Shown: in pieces, positions 29,719 through 39,717 of the stretch | Layout of the letters: every line of letters starts with the position of its first letter | Position numbering within the stretch: position 1 is the first letter of the stretch | Assembly (NCBI GenBank): GCA_963764825.1 | Contig: CAVXUA010000008.1 | Coordinates: forward strand, 124,001 to 188,000 | Reading direction: 5' to 3' | DNA length: 64,000 bases | Source of the DNA: JAZGGS01 sp963764825 | GTDB taxonomy: Bacteria; Bacteroidota; Ignavibacteria; Ignavibacteriales; Ignavibacteriaceae | Program-made: the position numbers and the translations under genes | Notes under the pieces: model-generated | The model's input: only the letters and a program-made list of their open reading frames with translations | What the model was told of the DNA's origin: nothing | Database searches by the model: none

Positions 29719-30471
29719 ATGAACAAATCAGTTAAAATATTTTCAACAGTAGAAAACCTATCACTATACTTTGCTCAAACACTAGCAGAGTATGTTAGTA
29801 AAACTCCGGAAGATCGCTTTTTTTCGTTAGCATTATCAGGTGGATCAACACCAAAAGTTATTTTTGAATTTATTTCATCGAATTTCAAAAACAAAATTAA
29901 TTGGAGTAAGGTAATAATATTTTGGGGAGATGAAAGATGTGTTTCACCCGAAAGTGATGAAAGCAATTATAAGATGGCGAGTGAAAGCTTATTGAAGCAC
30001 ATTCCAATTCCTGATACAAATATTTTCAGAATAAAAGGTGAAGAAGACCCAGTATACTGAAGCAAATCGATATTCTGAAATTGTAAGTAAACTTATTCCT
30101 TCAGTAAATGGTATTCCTCAATTTGATCTGATTATGCTTGGACTCGGGGAAGACGGACATACAGTTTCTATATTTCCAAATAATATTCATCTGTTTGATT
30201 CTAAAAATCTTTTTGAAATAAGTGAACATCCCGATACAAATCAAAAAAGAATTACTGCCACGGGAAAAATCATAAACAATTCCAAAGCTGTTTCCTTTCA
30301 TTGCAACAGGTAAGAAGAAATCAGAAAAAGTTTACCAGATAATTAGAGAAAAGCAGCAAATGGAAATTTTATCCTGCTTCTCTGGTTGATCCTAAAAATG
30401 GCCAGTTGATCTGGCTATTAGATAGTCTTTCGGCAGAACATTTAAGCGGCGGAGTAACAAATGCAAAATAA
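29719..30471 (+). CDS. pgl: 6-phosphogluconolactonase (SOL/DevB type), several frame breaks
   Basis: ALSGGSTPKVIFEF, IFWGDERCVSPESDESNYKM and LIMLGLGEDGHTVSIFP are the lactonase motifs. Frame breaks lie near 30050, 30290 and 30360; the end reads LIWLLDSLSAEHLSGGVTNAK with stop at 30471. About 250 aa when joined. It hydrolyses 6-phosphogluconolactone between the zwf and gnd steps, consistent with its position 2 bases after zwf. Confidence 0.85.
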
Positions 30472-30639
30472 TAACATAATACTTGTTGGCTATGTTGAGG
30501 GAACAAAAATTCTTTTAGTTTTATTTGAAATCAAAGCAGCAAAATGGGGAAGCGGGTTGTAAGAATTCGTAAAGCTCACATTTTATTTCTAATTTTACTC
30601 GTTATCTTACTAATCAATAATTTAACAAAGAAAAATTAA
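30472..30639. other. Intergenic with a decayed copy of the 27.06-27.17 kb segment
   Basis: The 33 bases ending at 30561 match the last 33 bases of the flavoprotein/Fe-S gene at 27 of 33 positions and still encode KAAKWGSGL plus stop (the original ends KAANWGSGL). The next 50 bases share a CACxxTTTTATTTCTxxxTTTAC pattern with the 27.14 kb spacer. No gene. Confidence 0.4.
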
Positions 30640-32309
30640 ATGAAAATTGTACTTAATAATTATGAAGAAGTAGTTAATAAAACTATTTCTAAAATTGAAT
30701 CTGAAAAAATTATCAATCGAATCTGGGAAAAAGATCATACAATATGGGGAAATGATCCTAAAGAAATTTCAAGCAGGCTAGGATGGCTGGATTGCGTTGA
30801 TGTAACCAGCAAATCATTTAATGAAATTAATTTGTTTGTTAATGAAGTTAGATCTGAAGGATTTACGCACGCTTTACTAATGGGAATGGGTGGCTCATCT
30901 CTTGCACCGGAAGTTTTCAGGTTAACCTTTGGAGTTAAGGAAGGATATTTGGATCTATCTGTTTTAGATAGTACTCATCCCGAAGCTGTAAAGGAGATTA
31001 GCGATAAACTTGATGTTGAAAAAACGTTGTTCATTGTTTCTACAAAATCGGGTGGAACAATAGAAACAATTTCTTTTATGAAATACTTCTTATACAGAAG
31101 CAGTTAAAAAACTTGGGAAGGAAAAAGCGGAAACCACTTTGTTGCAATTACTGATCCGGGTAGCGGATTGGAAACGATGGCTAAAGAATTAAAATTCAGA
31201 AAAATATTTTTAAATGATCCAGATATTGGCGGAAGATTCTCAGCACTCTCATTGTTCGGGGCTGTACCTGCTGCGTTAGTTGGAGTTGACCTGGATGAAT
31301 TTTTTGAAAATGCAGAAAAAATGGTTAATGAATGCATACTGGCAGATGTTTCCAAAAACAGCGGGGCAATGCTTGGAGCAATAATTGGAACTCTTGCAAA
31401 TGAAGGAATTGATAAATTAACAATCCTTAGTTCATCACAAATTAAATATTTAGGTGCATGGCTAGAGCAGTTAATAGCCGAAAGTACTGGCAAAGATGGT
31501 AAGGGAATTTTACCTGTTGATCTTGAACCAATAAGCTTCGATTGAAAATTTTTCCCGCGATAGAGTTTTTATTCATCTTAAATTGAAAATGATACTTCCA
31601 ATGATGAAATAGTAAGTGCAATTAAAGAAAAGGAATTTCCTTTTATTGAAATAACTTTAAATGATGTTTATGATCTTGCAGGGGAATTTTTCCGCTGGGA
31701 GTTTGCAACTGCAATAGCCGGAAATGTTTTAGCTGTTCAACCTTTCGATCAGCCAAATGTGGAAAGTGCAAAAGTTGCCGCAAAAGAGATGATGAATAAA
31801 TACCAGCAAAATGGTGAACTTCCAAAGTTATTACCTTCACTGGAAATGGATAATGTAAAAGTCTTTGGTAATCTGCAATCAAAAAATATTTCTGAAGCAA
31901 TAAACACGTTTGTTGTCCTTGCAGAAAAGGGAAAAAGTTATATTTCAATCCAGGCATATTTAAAACCGGATGAAAAAACATGGGAAGCGCTTCAAATTCT
32001 TCGTTCGAAAGTTCTGTCTAAATACAAAGTTGCAACAACACTTGGTTATGGTCCGAGATTTCTTCATTCAACCGGGCAGTTGCACAAAGGTGATGGAGGA
32101 AATGGTTTATTTATTCAAATCGTTGATGTTAGTTCAGAAGATCTTCCTATTCCGATAAAGCAGGTGATGAAAAATCTGAAATTACTTTTGGAACTCTTAT
32201 AAATGCACAATCGCTTGGGGACAGACAGGCATTGCTTGATAATGGACGAAAAGTTTTGAGATTGGAACTTTCCGGTAATGTAGCAGAAACAATCCTGAAT
32301 TTAATTTAA
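30640..32309 (+). CDS. pgi: Glucose-6-phosphate isomerase (type found in TAL-PGI fusions), several frame breaks
   Basis: MKIVLNNYEEVV at 30640. ALLMGMGGSSLAPEVFRLTF and FIVSTKSGGTIETISFM are sugar-phosphate isomerase (SIS) motifs; DIGGRFSALSLFGAVPAALVG and TLGYGPRFLHSTGQLHKGD are characteristic of the isomerase half of transaldolase/isomerase fusions. No transaldolase domain precedes it. Shifts near 31085, 31130, 31550, 31585 and 32160; end SGNVAETILNLI. It links the pentose phosphate genes upstream to glycolysis. Confidence 0.85.
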
Positions 32310-32350
32310 CAGAATCATATTTACTTAGTTAATTTTTTTCTTTAGATGAC

Positions 32351-32387
32351 TTGACAAACAATCTTATCTCATCGTATATTTACGATG
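32351..32387 (+). promoter_or_regulatory. ars promoter with ArsR operator
   Basis: TTGACA at 32351-32356 and TATATT at 32375-32380 form a promoter with an 18-base spacer. CATCGTA-TATT-TACGATG (32370-32387), a perfect inverted repeat, covers the -10 region 20 bases before the arsR start: the layout expected for self-repression by ArsR with release by arsenite. Confidence 0.7.
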
Positions 32388-32406
32388 AACGATAAAGGAA
32401 AATTAA

Positions 32407-32725
32407 ATGGCTACTTGCGAAAACAGAAGAATTCAGTAAAATGGAGATTGAAATTGCTGAAATTGCAAAAGCACTTTCTCATCCGGCAAGGATTAAAATA
32501 TTAAAGATCCTTTACGATTTGAATTCTTGTATGGTCGGTAGTATTGTTGATCTTCTCCCGCTTTCTCAATCAACTGTATCGCAGCATCTTAAGGAATTGA
32601 AGAGAGTCGGGCTGATACAGGGAGAAATTGAAGGACCGAAGATTTGTTACTGTATAAATCCTAAAGTGATGGAAAAAGTAAGAAATGAATTCAATAAATT
32701 ATTTTCACAAGTTTGTAACTGTTAA
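32407..32725 (+). CDS. arsR: ArsR/SmtB-family arsenic-responsive repressor, one frame break
   Basis: ATG 32407 gives MATCE, then a missing base near 32424 and KTEEFSKMEIEIAEIAKAL. Winged-helix core LSHPARIKILKILYDLNSCM and recognition helix LSQSTVSQHLKELKRVGLI. Candidate arsenite ligands are the Cys near the N-terminus (ATCE), NSC after the first helix pair, and the C-terminal CNC. About 106 aa. It heads arsR-arsM-arsC-acr3 and faces its own operator 20 bases upstream. Confidence 0.85.
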
Positions 32726-32740
32726 AGAAAGGAAATTATC

Positions 32741-33555
32741 ATGCCAACAAATGATGAAATAAAACAAGTAGTAAAAGAAAAATATGGAGAGATTGCAGCA
32801 GAGTAATTCTTCATGCTGCGGTCCAACTTCCTGCTGCGGTACAAACAACAAGGTAATAGATTATTCAATTATGCAGGATGATTATACAGGGCTCGATGGT
32901 TATGTGGCTGATGCTGATCTAGGATTGGGATGCGGACTTCCTACCGAATTTGCAGGAATTAAAGAAAGGTGATACTGTTGTTGATCTTGGCGCAGGTGCA
33001 GGAAATGATGTGTTCGTTGCAAGAGCTTTAACCGGCGACGAAGGAAAAGTAATTGGGATTGATATGACAGAGGAGATGATAAGCAAAGCAAATGTTAATA
33101 AAGAGAAGCTTGGTTTTAAAAATGTTGATTTCCGCTTAGGCGAAATTGAAGATATGCCAATTGATAATGATACTGCCGATGTTATTGTTAGTAATTGTGT
33201 TCTCAATCTTGTGCCTGATAAATTAAAAGCATTTTCCGAGATGTACCGTATAACAAAACCAGGCGGGCATTTTTGTGTATCTGATATAGTTCTTAAAGGA
33301 GAACTGCCTGCTCAGTTAAAAAAATCTGCAGAGATGTATGCAGGATGCGTTTCGGGAGCTATTCAACAGGAGGAATATTTGGGAATTATTAAGCAGGCAG
33401 GATTTAAAAATGTTGAAATTAAAAAAACAAAAGTGATTGAGCTGCCGGATAATATCCTGGAAGAATACCTTAGCAGCGAAGGAATGAAAATTTATAAAGA
33501 AAGTAAGATTGGAATTTTCAGCATTACAGTTGTTGGATATAAAAATCCCAAATAA
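32741..33555 (+). CDS. arsM: Arsenite S-adenosylmethionine methyltransferase ArsM, two frame breaks
   Basis: MPTNDEIKQVVKEKYGEIAA at 32741. After a shift near 32803 come the Cys pairs SSCCGPTSCCG, then YVADADLGLGCGLPTEFAGI, a shift near 32965, the SAM loop VVDLGAGAGNDVFVA, NCVLNLVPDK and MYAGCVSGAIQ. The cysteines in GCGLP, NCVLN and GCVSG are the arsenite-binding set of ArsM. It methylates As(III). With arsS on the opposite arm, it likely feeds arsenosugar formation as well as detoxification. Confidence 0.9.
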
Positions 33556-33681
33556 CAAATTTCAAAAAGCAAATAAATACCAATACTCAATTATCAAGGA
33601 TTAAATTTTTGTTTTTTGGAAATTGAAATTTATTTGTGATTTGTATATCGAGTTTTGAAAATTTTATAGCAAAATTATTAA

Positions 33682-34107
33682 ATGATAAGAATATTAGTAT
33701 TATGTACCGGCAATTCCTGCCGTAGCCAGATGGCGGAAGGTTATTTGAAATCATTTGATAAAAAACTGGAAGTATATTCAGCCGGAACAAAACCTGCAAT
33801 CAAAATAAATCCTAATTCAGATAAAAGTGATGAAGGAAATAGGAATTGATATAAACTGACAATTTCCACAGGATGTTAATGAGTATATCGTAAAAACCAT
33901 TTGATTATGTAATTACAGTGTGTGATAACGCAAAGGAAGTTTGTCCTGTTTTTAATGGAGAAGTAAAGCAACGATCTGCACATGCCGTTTGAAGATCCTT
34001 ATGAAGCAACAGGAACCGAGGAAGAAGTGCTTGCTGTTTACAGAAAAGTTAGAGATAAAATACTTGAGAGACTTAATCAGTTTTACAAGAAGAAAATAGC
34101 ATACTGA
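33682..34107 (+). CDS. arsC: Arsenate reductase, low-MW phosphatase type, several frame breaks
   Basis: MIRILVLCTGNSCRSQMAEG holds the catalytic C-x5-R loop. VYSAGTKPAIKINPNS, FDYVITVCDNAKEVCPVF and HMPFEDPYEATGTEEEV follow, in thioredoxin-coupled ArsC order. At least three shifts, near 33830, 33895 and 33972. About 140 aa when joined. It reduces arsenate to arsenite for Acr3 export and ArsM methylation. Confidence 0.8.
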
Positions 34108-34130
34108 CGACATAGATGAAACTGAAGAAC

Positions 34131-34183
34131 ACAGATTCAGATCGGCGTTGATCTGCGGTATCAGTGTTATCTGCGTGCCATTT
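34131..34183. repeat. Candidate dispersed intergenic repeat (ATCTGCG type)
   Basis: CACAGATTCAGATCGGCGTT continues with GATCTGCGGTATCAGTGTTA and TCTGCGTGCC. The reiterated GATCTGCG/TATCTGCG and CAGATT words resemble a class of short intergenic repeats seen in many environmental genomes. It fills the gap between arsC and acr3. Confidence 0.4.
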
Positions 34184-34208
34184 AATTAATTTGAAGCCGG
34201 AGATAATA

Positions 34209-35268
34209 ATGCTAAAACAAAGACTTAAATTTTTAGATAGATATTTAACTCTCTGGATATTCCTTGCGATGTTCGTTGGAGTTTTCTCAGGATATCTTTT
34301 CCCATCAATAGTTGATTTCTGGAATCAGTTTCAATCTGGCACAACAAACATTCCTATTGCTGTTGGGTTAATCCTAATGATGTACCCGCCGCTGGCAAAA
34401 GTTAAGTATGAAGAGCTTGGAGATGTTTTCAGGAATGTAAAAATTTTATCCCTCTCTTTGGTTCTCAACTGGATTTTGGGTCCAATTCTTATGTTCATTC
34501 TTGCAGTAGTTTTTCTGCAGGATTATCCTCACTATATGGCAGGAGTTATCTTAATCGGGCTTGCGCGTTGTATTGCAATGGTTATTGTATGGAACGATCT
34601 TGCGAAAGGAGACAGGGAATACGCAGCAGGATTGGTCGCATTCAATTCGATTTTCCAGGTGCTCTTCTTCTCTTTTTATGCTTATATTTTTCTTACAGTA
34701 ATACCCGAATGGCTTGGAATACAAACATTCAAAGTTGATGTTACAATTGGGCAGATTGCAGAATCTGTTTTTATTTATCTTGGCATTCCATTTTTTGCAG
34801 GAATGATAACACGCTTTTCCCTGGTTAAAATTAAAAGGGAAAGATTGGTATGAAAGAAAATTTGTTCCGAAGATAAGTCCGATTACTTTGATAGCTTTGC
34901 TATTTACCATCATTGTAATGTTTTCCTTAAAGGGTGAGTACATTGTAAAAATACCGCTTGATGTTGTTAGGATTGCAATCCCGCTTGTAATTTATTTTCT
35001 TATAATGTTTTTTGTTTCTTTCTTTTTGGGTAAGAAGATTGGTGCAGATTATCCAAAAACAACTTCACTCTCTTTTACCGCAGCAAGTAATAACTTCGAA
35101 TTAGCTATTGCCGTTGCAATTGCTGTGTTTGGTATAAATTCCGGTGAAGCATTTGCTGCAGTAATTGGTCCTTTAGTGGAAGTACCTGTGTTAATTAGTT
35201 TGGTTAGTGTTGCTTTCTGGTTTAAGAGAAAATATTTTAATTCAGTTGCACCTAATTTTAAATTGTAG
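34209..35268 (+). CDS. acr3: Arsenite efflux permease Acr3, one frame break
   Basis: MLKQRLKFLDRYLTLWIFLA at 34209, about ten membrane helices. VGLILMMYPPLAKVKYEEL, the cysteine motif ARCIAMVIVWNDLAKGD and, after a shift near 34850, SFTAASNNFELAIAVAIAVFG are Acr3 signatures. The Cys in ARCIAMV is the essential residue of the family. Exports As(OH)3 using the proton gradient. Last gene of the arsR operon. Confidence 0.92.
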
Positions 35269-35325
35269 TTTTACTATCTTATACAATATATTGATATAAT
35301 TAATATTTAATTTGTACTTAGAATT

Positions 35326-36253
35326 ATGTCTTTCAAAATTGAATTAATTAACGAAAAATCTTTTGAGATAGTTGAAGATCAAACAATTCTTCAGGCATCT
35401 CTGGAAGCAGGAATTCCTCACTATCATGCTTGCGGCGGAAAAGCTCGCTGCTCTACTTGCAGGATAGTTGTGCAGGAAGGCGAGGAAAAACTTTCTCCGC
35501 CTAACAAAGCAGAGTTAAATTAAGAGAGCAAAAAAAGTTTCCGGATAATGTGCGGCTTGCCTGCCAGACAAAAGTTAGTTGCAAGTGATGTAAAAATCCA
35601 GAGAATAATTAAAGATGAAGCTGATCTTGATCTTTATGTTTATGGAAATCCTCGGAGAATATTCAAACAGTTGGCGATGAAAAATCGATGGCGCTATTTC
35701 TTTCTCGATATTCGGGATTTCACACCATTTATAGAAAAACATCTTCCGTTTGATGTAATTCATATTATAAGACGATTGAACATTCTTTTTAATGAAGTGA
35801 TACACTCAGCATAAAGGGAAAATAATAGAATATTCCGGTGATGGAGTTTATGCGGTTTTTGGTTTTGATGAACCGGTTAACGAAGCTGTAAATAATGCTT
35901 ACAAAGCCGGGAAGCAGATTCTTTCTTCACTTCACAAACTTAATGATAACTACATAACTAAATATTTTGATTATAAAATTGATGTTGGAATTGGTTTGCA
36001 CGCAGGGAGAGTAATAGTTGGTAAAACAGGAGTTAAGGAAAATAATAATTATACCGTAATGGGTTTCCCGGTAAATGTTGCAGCAAGGTTAGAATCATCA
36101 ACAAAAGAACTGAACAATAATTTTATAGTTTCGGAATATGTTTATGGTATGCTGGAAGAACAGAATGGTTTGACAGAGCAGAAGCAAATAAATTTGAAAG
36201 GTGTTAGCGAGCCGTTTCTAGTAAGATTGATGGGGAAACCATTTGGAAATTGA
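35326..36253 (+). CDS. Fusion of 2Fe-2S ferredoxin and class III adenylate/guanylate cyclase, several frame breaks
   Basis: Residues 1-90 form a plant-type ferredoxin: HACGGKARCSTCRIVV gives C-x5-C-x2-C, and the fourth Cys is in VRLACQT. A cyclase domain follows: LDIRDFTPF (first metal Asp), EYSGDGVYAVFGF (second), GIGLHAGRVIVG, and NVAARLESS with the catalytic Asn and Arg. Shifts near 35518, 35577 and 35808; about 305 aa. Cyclic nucleotide synthesis controlled by cluster redox state is the natural reading. It lies between the two arms of the arsenic island. Confidence 0.8.
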
Positions 36254-36289
36254 ATCATTCCATTATTTTATAAAATGCCGGGTACCTGT

Positions 36290-37337
36290 TTAAGCAGTTG
36301 CACCGCCACAGCTTGAACCCGCACCTGCTGTACAGCCGTAACAATGCTGCCCTGTTACAATTCTTCTGCTCTCAATTAGCGATGCATCAAAATCTTTTAT
36401 ATGATTCGACGCACCATGATTCATATTCAACTCAAGCATCTGGTTAAAATCGCAATCGTAAAGTTGTCCATCCCATCCAACTGAAATAATAAATTTGCAC
36501 ATCACACTTGCTGCTGCGGTCGGATTGAACGAATCAACCAGCTTTTGCATATAGCTATCGTAGTTACCCGATTGAAGAAGGTAATCCAAAAACCTGCTGA
36601 TTGGCATATTTGTAATGGTGTAAAGATTGTTAAAAACAATTCCGAACTTATCTTTCAATTCCCGCTTAAAATCCTGCTCTAATCCTTCCTGTGATGGCGG
36701 AAGAAAAGCACCAAACGGATTGTAAACAAGGTTAAGAATTAATCCAGTCTCATCTTTAGCGTAACCCAGATCATTTAATTTTTTAATTGCAGATATAGAT
36801 TTATCAAAAACTCCTTCACCTCTCTGCTGATCGGTAAAAGTTTTTTTATAGAAAGGCAGCGAAGAAACAATCTCTACATTATGTCTTTGCCATAAACTCC
36901 GCGTAATCTTCAAAACCGTTGGCTTCTAAGATTGTAAGATTTGAACGCACCAAAACATGGCTGCCAAGTTTTTTAATTTCATCAACAAACCATTTAAAAT
37001 CCGGATTCAATTCAGGTGCGCCGCCTGTAAGATCAACTGTTGGAATTTTTGTCTTCGCAAGTATATCAAGACAAATCTCCATCGTTTCTCTTGTCATAAT
37101 TTCTTTTCTATCCGGTCCCGCATCAACGTGGCAATGTTTGCAAACCTGGTTGCACATTTTGCCTAAATTAATCTGAAGGATCTCAATCTTATCTGCTTTA
37201 AGCGGACCTTCGCCAACAAGTTCATATTTATCATCAAAATGAGGAAACTTTTCTTCATTATTAATTATCTTCAATTGTTCATTTGCTGATGCCAGCTCCT
37301 CTCCCGAAGCTTTCATACTTTTATGTCGTGCCTGCAT
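36290..37337 (-). CDS. arsS: Arsenosugar biosynthesis radical SAM protein ArsS, one frame break
   Basis: Radical SAM enzyme. NLGKMCNQVCKHCHVDAGPD carries the C-x3-C-x2-C cluster motif, followed by VDLTGGAPELNPDF. After a shift near 36890 the frame continues WQRHNVEIVSSLPFY and LYDCDFNQML, and it ends with Cys-rich HCYGCTAGAGSSCGG, as in ArsS. ArsS adds a 5'-deoxyadenosyl unit to dimethylarsenite, starting arsenosugar synthesis. The gene pairs with arsM on the facing arm and with the peroxidase-like gene 22 bases upstream. Confidence 0.88.
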
Positions 37338-37359
37338 TTAAATCTTTCAGTAAAATTTT

Positions 37360-37692
37360 TTACATAGTAATTTTTGAATTCACATTCTTCATTTGCACAC
37401 CATGTACCAATGATGCGCCGCCGCGTATTGCGCTTGCAACATGAACAGCTTCGGTCATCTGTTCAAGATCAGCGCCTTTTGCTAAACTTTCCTGTGTGTA
37501 AGCATCAATGCAATAAGGGCACTGCACTGCGTGTGCAACTGCCAGTGCGATTAAAGCTTTTTCTCGTTCGCTTAGTGCACCTGCTTTAAAAACTGCGCCG
37601 TACCATTCACTAAATTTTTTCCATAGTTCCGGTGCGCCTTCGCTTATATCTCCAAATTTAGGTAAATCTTCAGGTTTGTAATAAGTTTCCAT
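37360..37692 (-). CDS. Arsenosugar-associated peroxidase-like (carboxymuconolactone decarboxylase family) protein
   Basis: 110 aa AhpD/CMD fold with VQCPYCIDAYTQ (CxxC) and nearby His in LAVAHAVQC and MTEAVHVASAIRGGASLVHG. Members of this subgroup are repeatedly found beside arsS and are named arsenosugar biosynthesis-associated peroxidase-like proteins. It starts immediately upstream of arsS in the same operon. Its reaction is unproven. Confidence 0.8.
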   Translation of the reverse strand: METYYKPEDLPKFGDISEGAPELWKKFSEWYGAVFKAGALSEREKALIALAVAHAVQCPYCIDAYTQESLAKGADLEQMTEAVHVASAIRGGASLVHGVQMKNVNSKITM

Positions 37693-37799
37693 TGCATGCC
37701 TTTCTGTTTTTTGGGAAGAATTAAGGGTTAACGATTTTATTTCCTATTGCAATCAAACAATTTAGTTTATTAAATTTAAGTGTTCAATTTGCTGGTAAA

Positions 37800-38533
37800 T
37801 TATTGTGTATTCAACTGCCAGTTGTACTTATTGAATTTAACTTCAACCGTATTCTCTTTTAGGAATTTTTTATCGCTTTCGTTCATAAAATGCTCCGCAG
37901 CTTTCTGCAATGAACCATATCTTTCTTCAAAATTCCTTTTAAACCACTTAAAAATTTCAGAGAGGTATAGAATATTATTCTCCTTATCAAGCCGGTTTTT
38001 TGATGGATCATTCAGAAATTCTTTCCCGTTTTCTTCAAGCTGTTGTAAGACAGTCTTTCCATCATAAGCTTTACGCAATATTTTAGGACAACTTATTGCA
38101 GCGCATACTAAACCAAAATGAACAAGAACCGGTTCAATTTTCATAGCGTAATCGTGCTCAAGTTTATCAAGAGTAATTTCATTTCCGGCAATTTGATGAG
38201 TTATCTTTTTAAAGAATCCATCTACATCCATTGGTGAGGTAATTGGTAAATGATCAAGAACATTTTTAATAACCGTTGCATTGTATAGCGTTGAGGTAAA
38301 AAGCAAGCTTATCTTCCTTACTTAAATTGTTTACATCAGCTTCCGCTATGCTTTTGATGTAATCATCAAAATCTTTATTGTTTTTAAAAGCTGCATAGTC
38401 TACCATTCCATTTTCATCAACATTTGCTTTTAGCAGCGCATCAAATTTGGAATGATCAAAACCCGTTGGTTGCGAATAGTTACAGCCGGTTATAGAAAGC
38501 AAAAGCAAAGTTATTAAATGATAATATTTTCAT
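37800..38533 (-). CDS. DUF547 lipoprotein, two frame breaks
   Basis: Start MKILSF at 38533, then a missing base near 38513 and ITLLLLSITGCNYSQ, a lipoprotein signal with Cys after Gly. DUF547 core: ALLKANVDENGMVDYAAFK, LAFYLNAIQCNGY/YNATVIKNVL across a second shift near 38290, DVDGFFKK, GLVCAAISCPKIL and KYNWQLN. About 240 aa. DUF547 proteins are of unknown function. It lies 107 bases upstream of the arsS pair, so an envelope role in arsenic handling is possible but unproven. Confidence 0.75.
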
Positions 38534-38638
38534 TTTCTTCTCATTTAAAAATTTTTCAATACGTTTCAAATCACTATGTATAAAAATCCGGAATCAATAA
38601 TTAAAACAGATGTAAAACAGGAGACAAAATAAAACATT

Positions 38639-39526
38639 TTAAGCAACCCTGCTTCCTCGTTTAACTACTATCACGCCTACAATAATAAACGTTGCAGCAA
38701 TAAGAATATTCAAATTTAAATCTTCATTTAAAATAAGCCATCCTAAAAAAATTGCAATAACCGGGTTTATATAAGCATAAGTAGAAACCAGCGAAAGAGG
38801 AAGATGAGCAATTGCATAGATGTATGATGCATAACCAAAAATAGATCCGAATAAAACCAGGTATGCAGTTGCTAAAATGCCATCTGTGCTAAGCGTAAAG
38901 CTGCTCAGCTCACCGAGTGATAAGCCAAGTGAAACCTGCAAAGTTCCGGCAATAAGCATCTGGAAAGTTGCGCTGGTTAAAGTATCCACATTAATTTTTT
39001 TATATTTGGAATAAATACTACCAAGCGACCATGAAATAACTGCACCCATCAGGCAAAGAACACCAAGCAGGTTATTACCATCCATCAAAAAACTAAAATC
39101 CTTCCCGAAGATGAGGAACACTCCGGCAATACCAATAAGCAAACCGGAAATTGTGTAAAAATTAATCTTCGGTCCTTTTTTAGCCGCGCTCTCAAAACCA
39201 ACCATCCAGAAAGGGAGCGTGCTTATAAGAAGCGCTGCCAGACCGCTTGGTATCCATTGCTCTGCAACTACCACTAAACCGTTTGCTATTCCAAGTAAGG
39301 CAATACCAACCACCGCAATATGTTTTAAATCATTTAATGAGGGAAAACGCCTACCAGTTAATTTTAAAAATGTGATAAGAATTAACCCTGCAATTATCCA
39401 CCTTACTCCTGCAAACAACATTGGGGGGAGTTCAGTTACACCTACTCTTATAGCTAAATAAGTTGTTCCCCAGATTATGCAGATTGCAACCCAGGCAGCG
39501 TATGCTTTAATATTACTTTTTTGCAA
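38639..39526 (-). CDS. EamA/DMT-family exporter
   Basis: 295 aa, ten membrane helices in two EamA repeats. First repeat WVAICIIWGTTYLAIRVGVT and ALLGIANGLVVVAEQWIPSGLAA; second from SWSLGSIYSKYKKI to AYINPVIAIFLGWLILNEDL. DMT exporters of this RhaT/YdcZ class extrude amino acids, nucleosides or other small solutes; the substrate is not known. Single gene. Confidence 0.85.
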   Translation of the reverse strand: MQKSNIKAYAAWVAICIIWGTTYLAIRVGVTELPPMLFAGVRWIIAGLILITFLKLTGRRFPSLNDLKHIAVVGIALLGIANGLVVVAEQWIPSGLAALLISTLPFWMVGFESAAKKGPKINFYTISGLLIGIAGVFLIFGKDFSFLMDGNNLLGVLCLMGAVISWSLGSIYSKYKKINVDTLTSATFQMLIAGTLQVSLGLSLGELSSFTLSTDGILATAYLVLFGSIFGYASYIYAIAHLPLSLVSTYAYINPVIAIFLGWLILNEDLNLNILIAATFIIVGVIVVKRGSRVA

Positions 39527-39717
39527 ATGTGTGATCCGAAGAGTTTATGTTTTGATGATGACTCGCTGCACAAATTAACTATTTTAATTGAATATTCCGT
39601 TGTAGAAAGGATATCTACTTTTAATTACTAAACGCTTTACATAACTTTGAAAAATAATTTTTAAATATTAATTGATAAACATCAGGATATTTTCTGATAG
39701 CAATATAGGAGAAGTTA

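Noticed and set aside
36919..37176. Plus-strand open frames inside arsS
   Set aside because: They lie antisense to a gene with clear radical SAM motifs.
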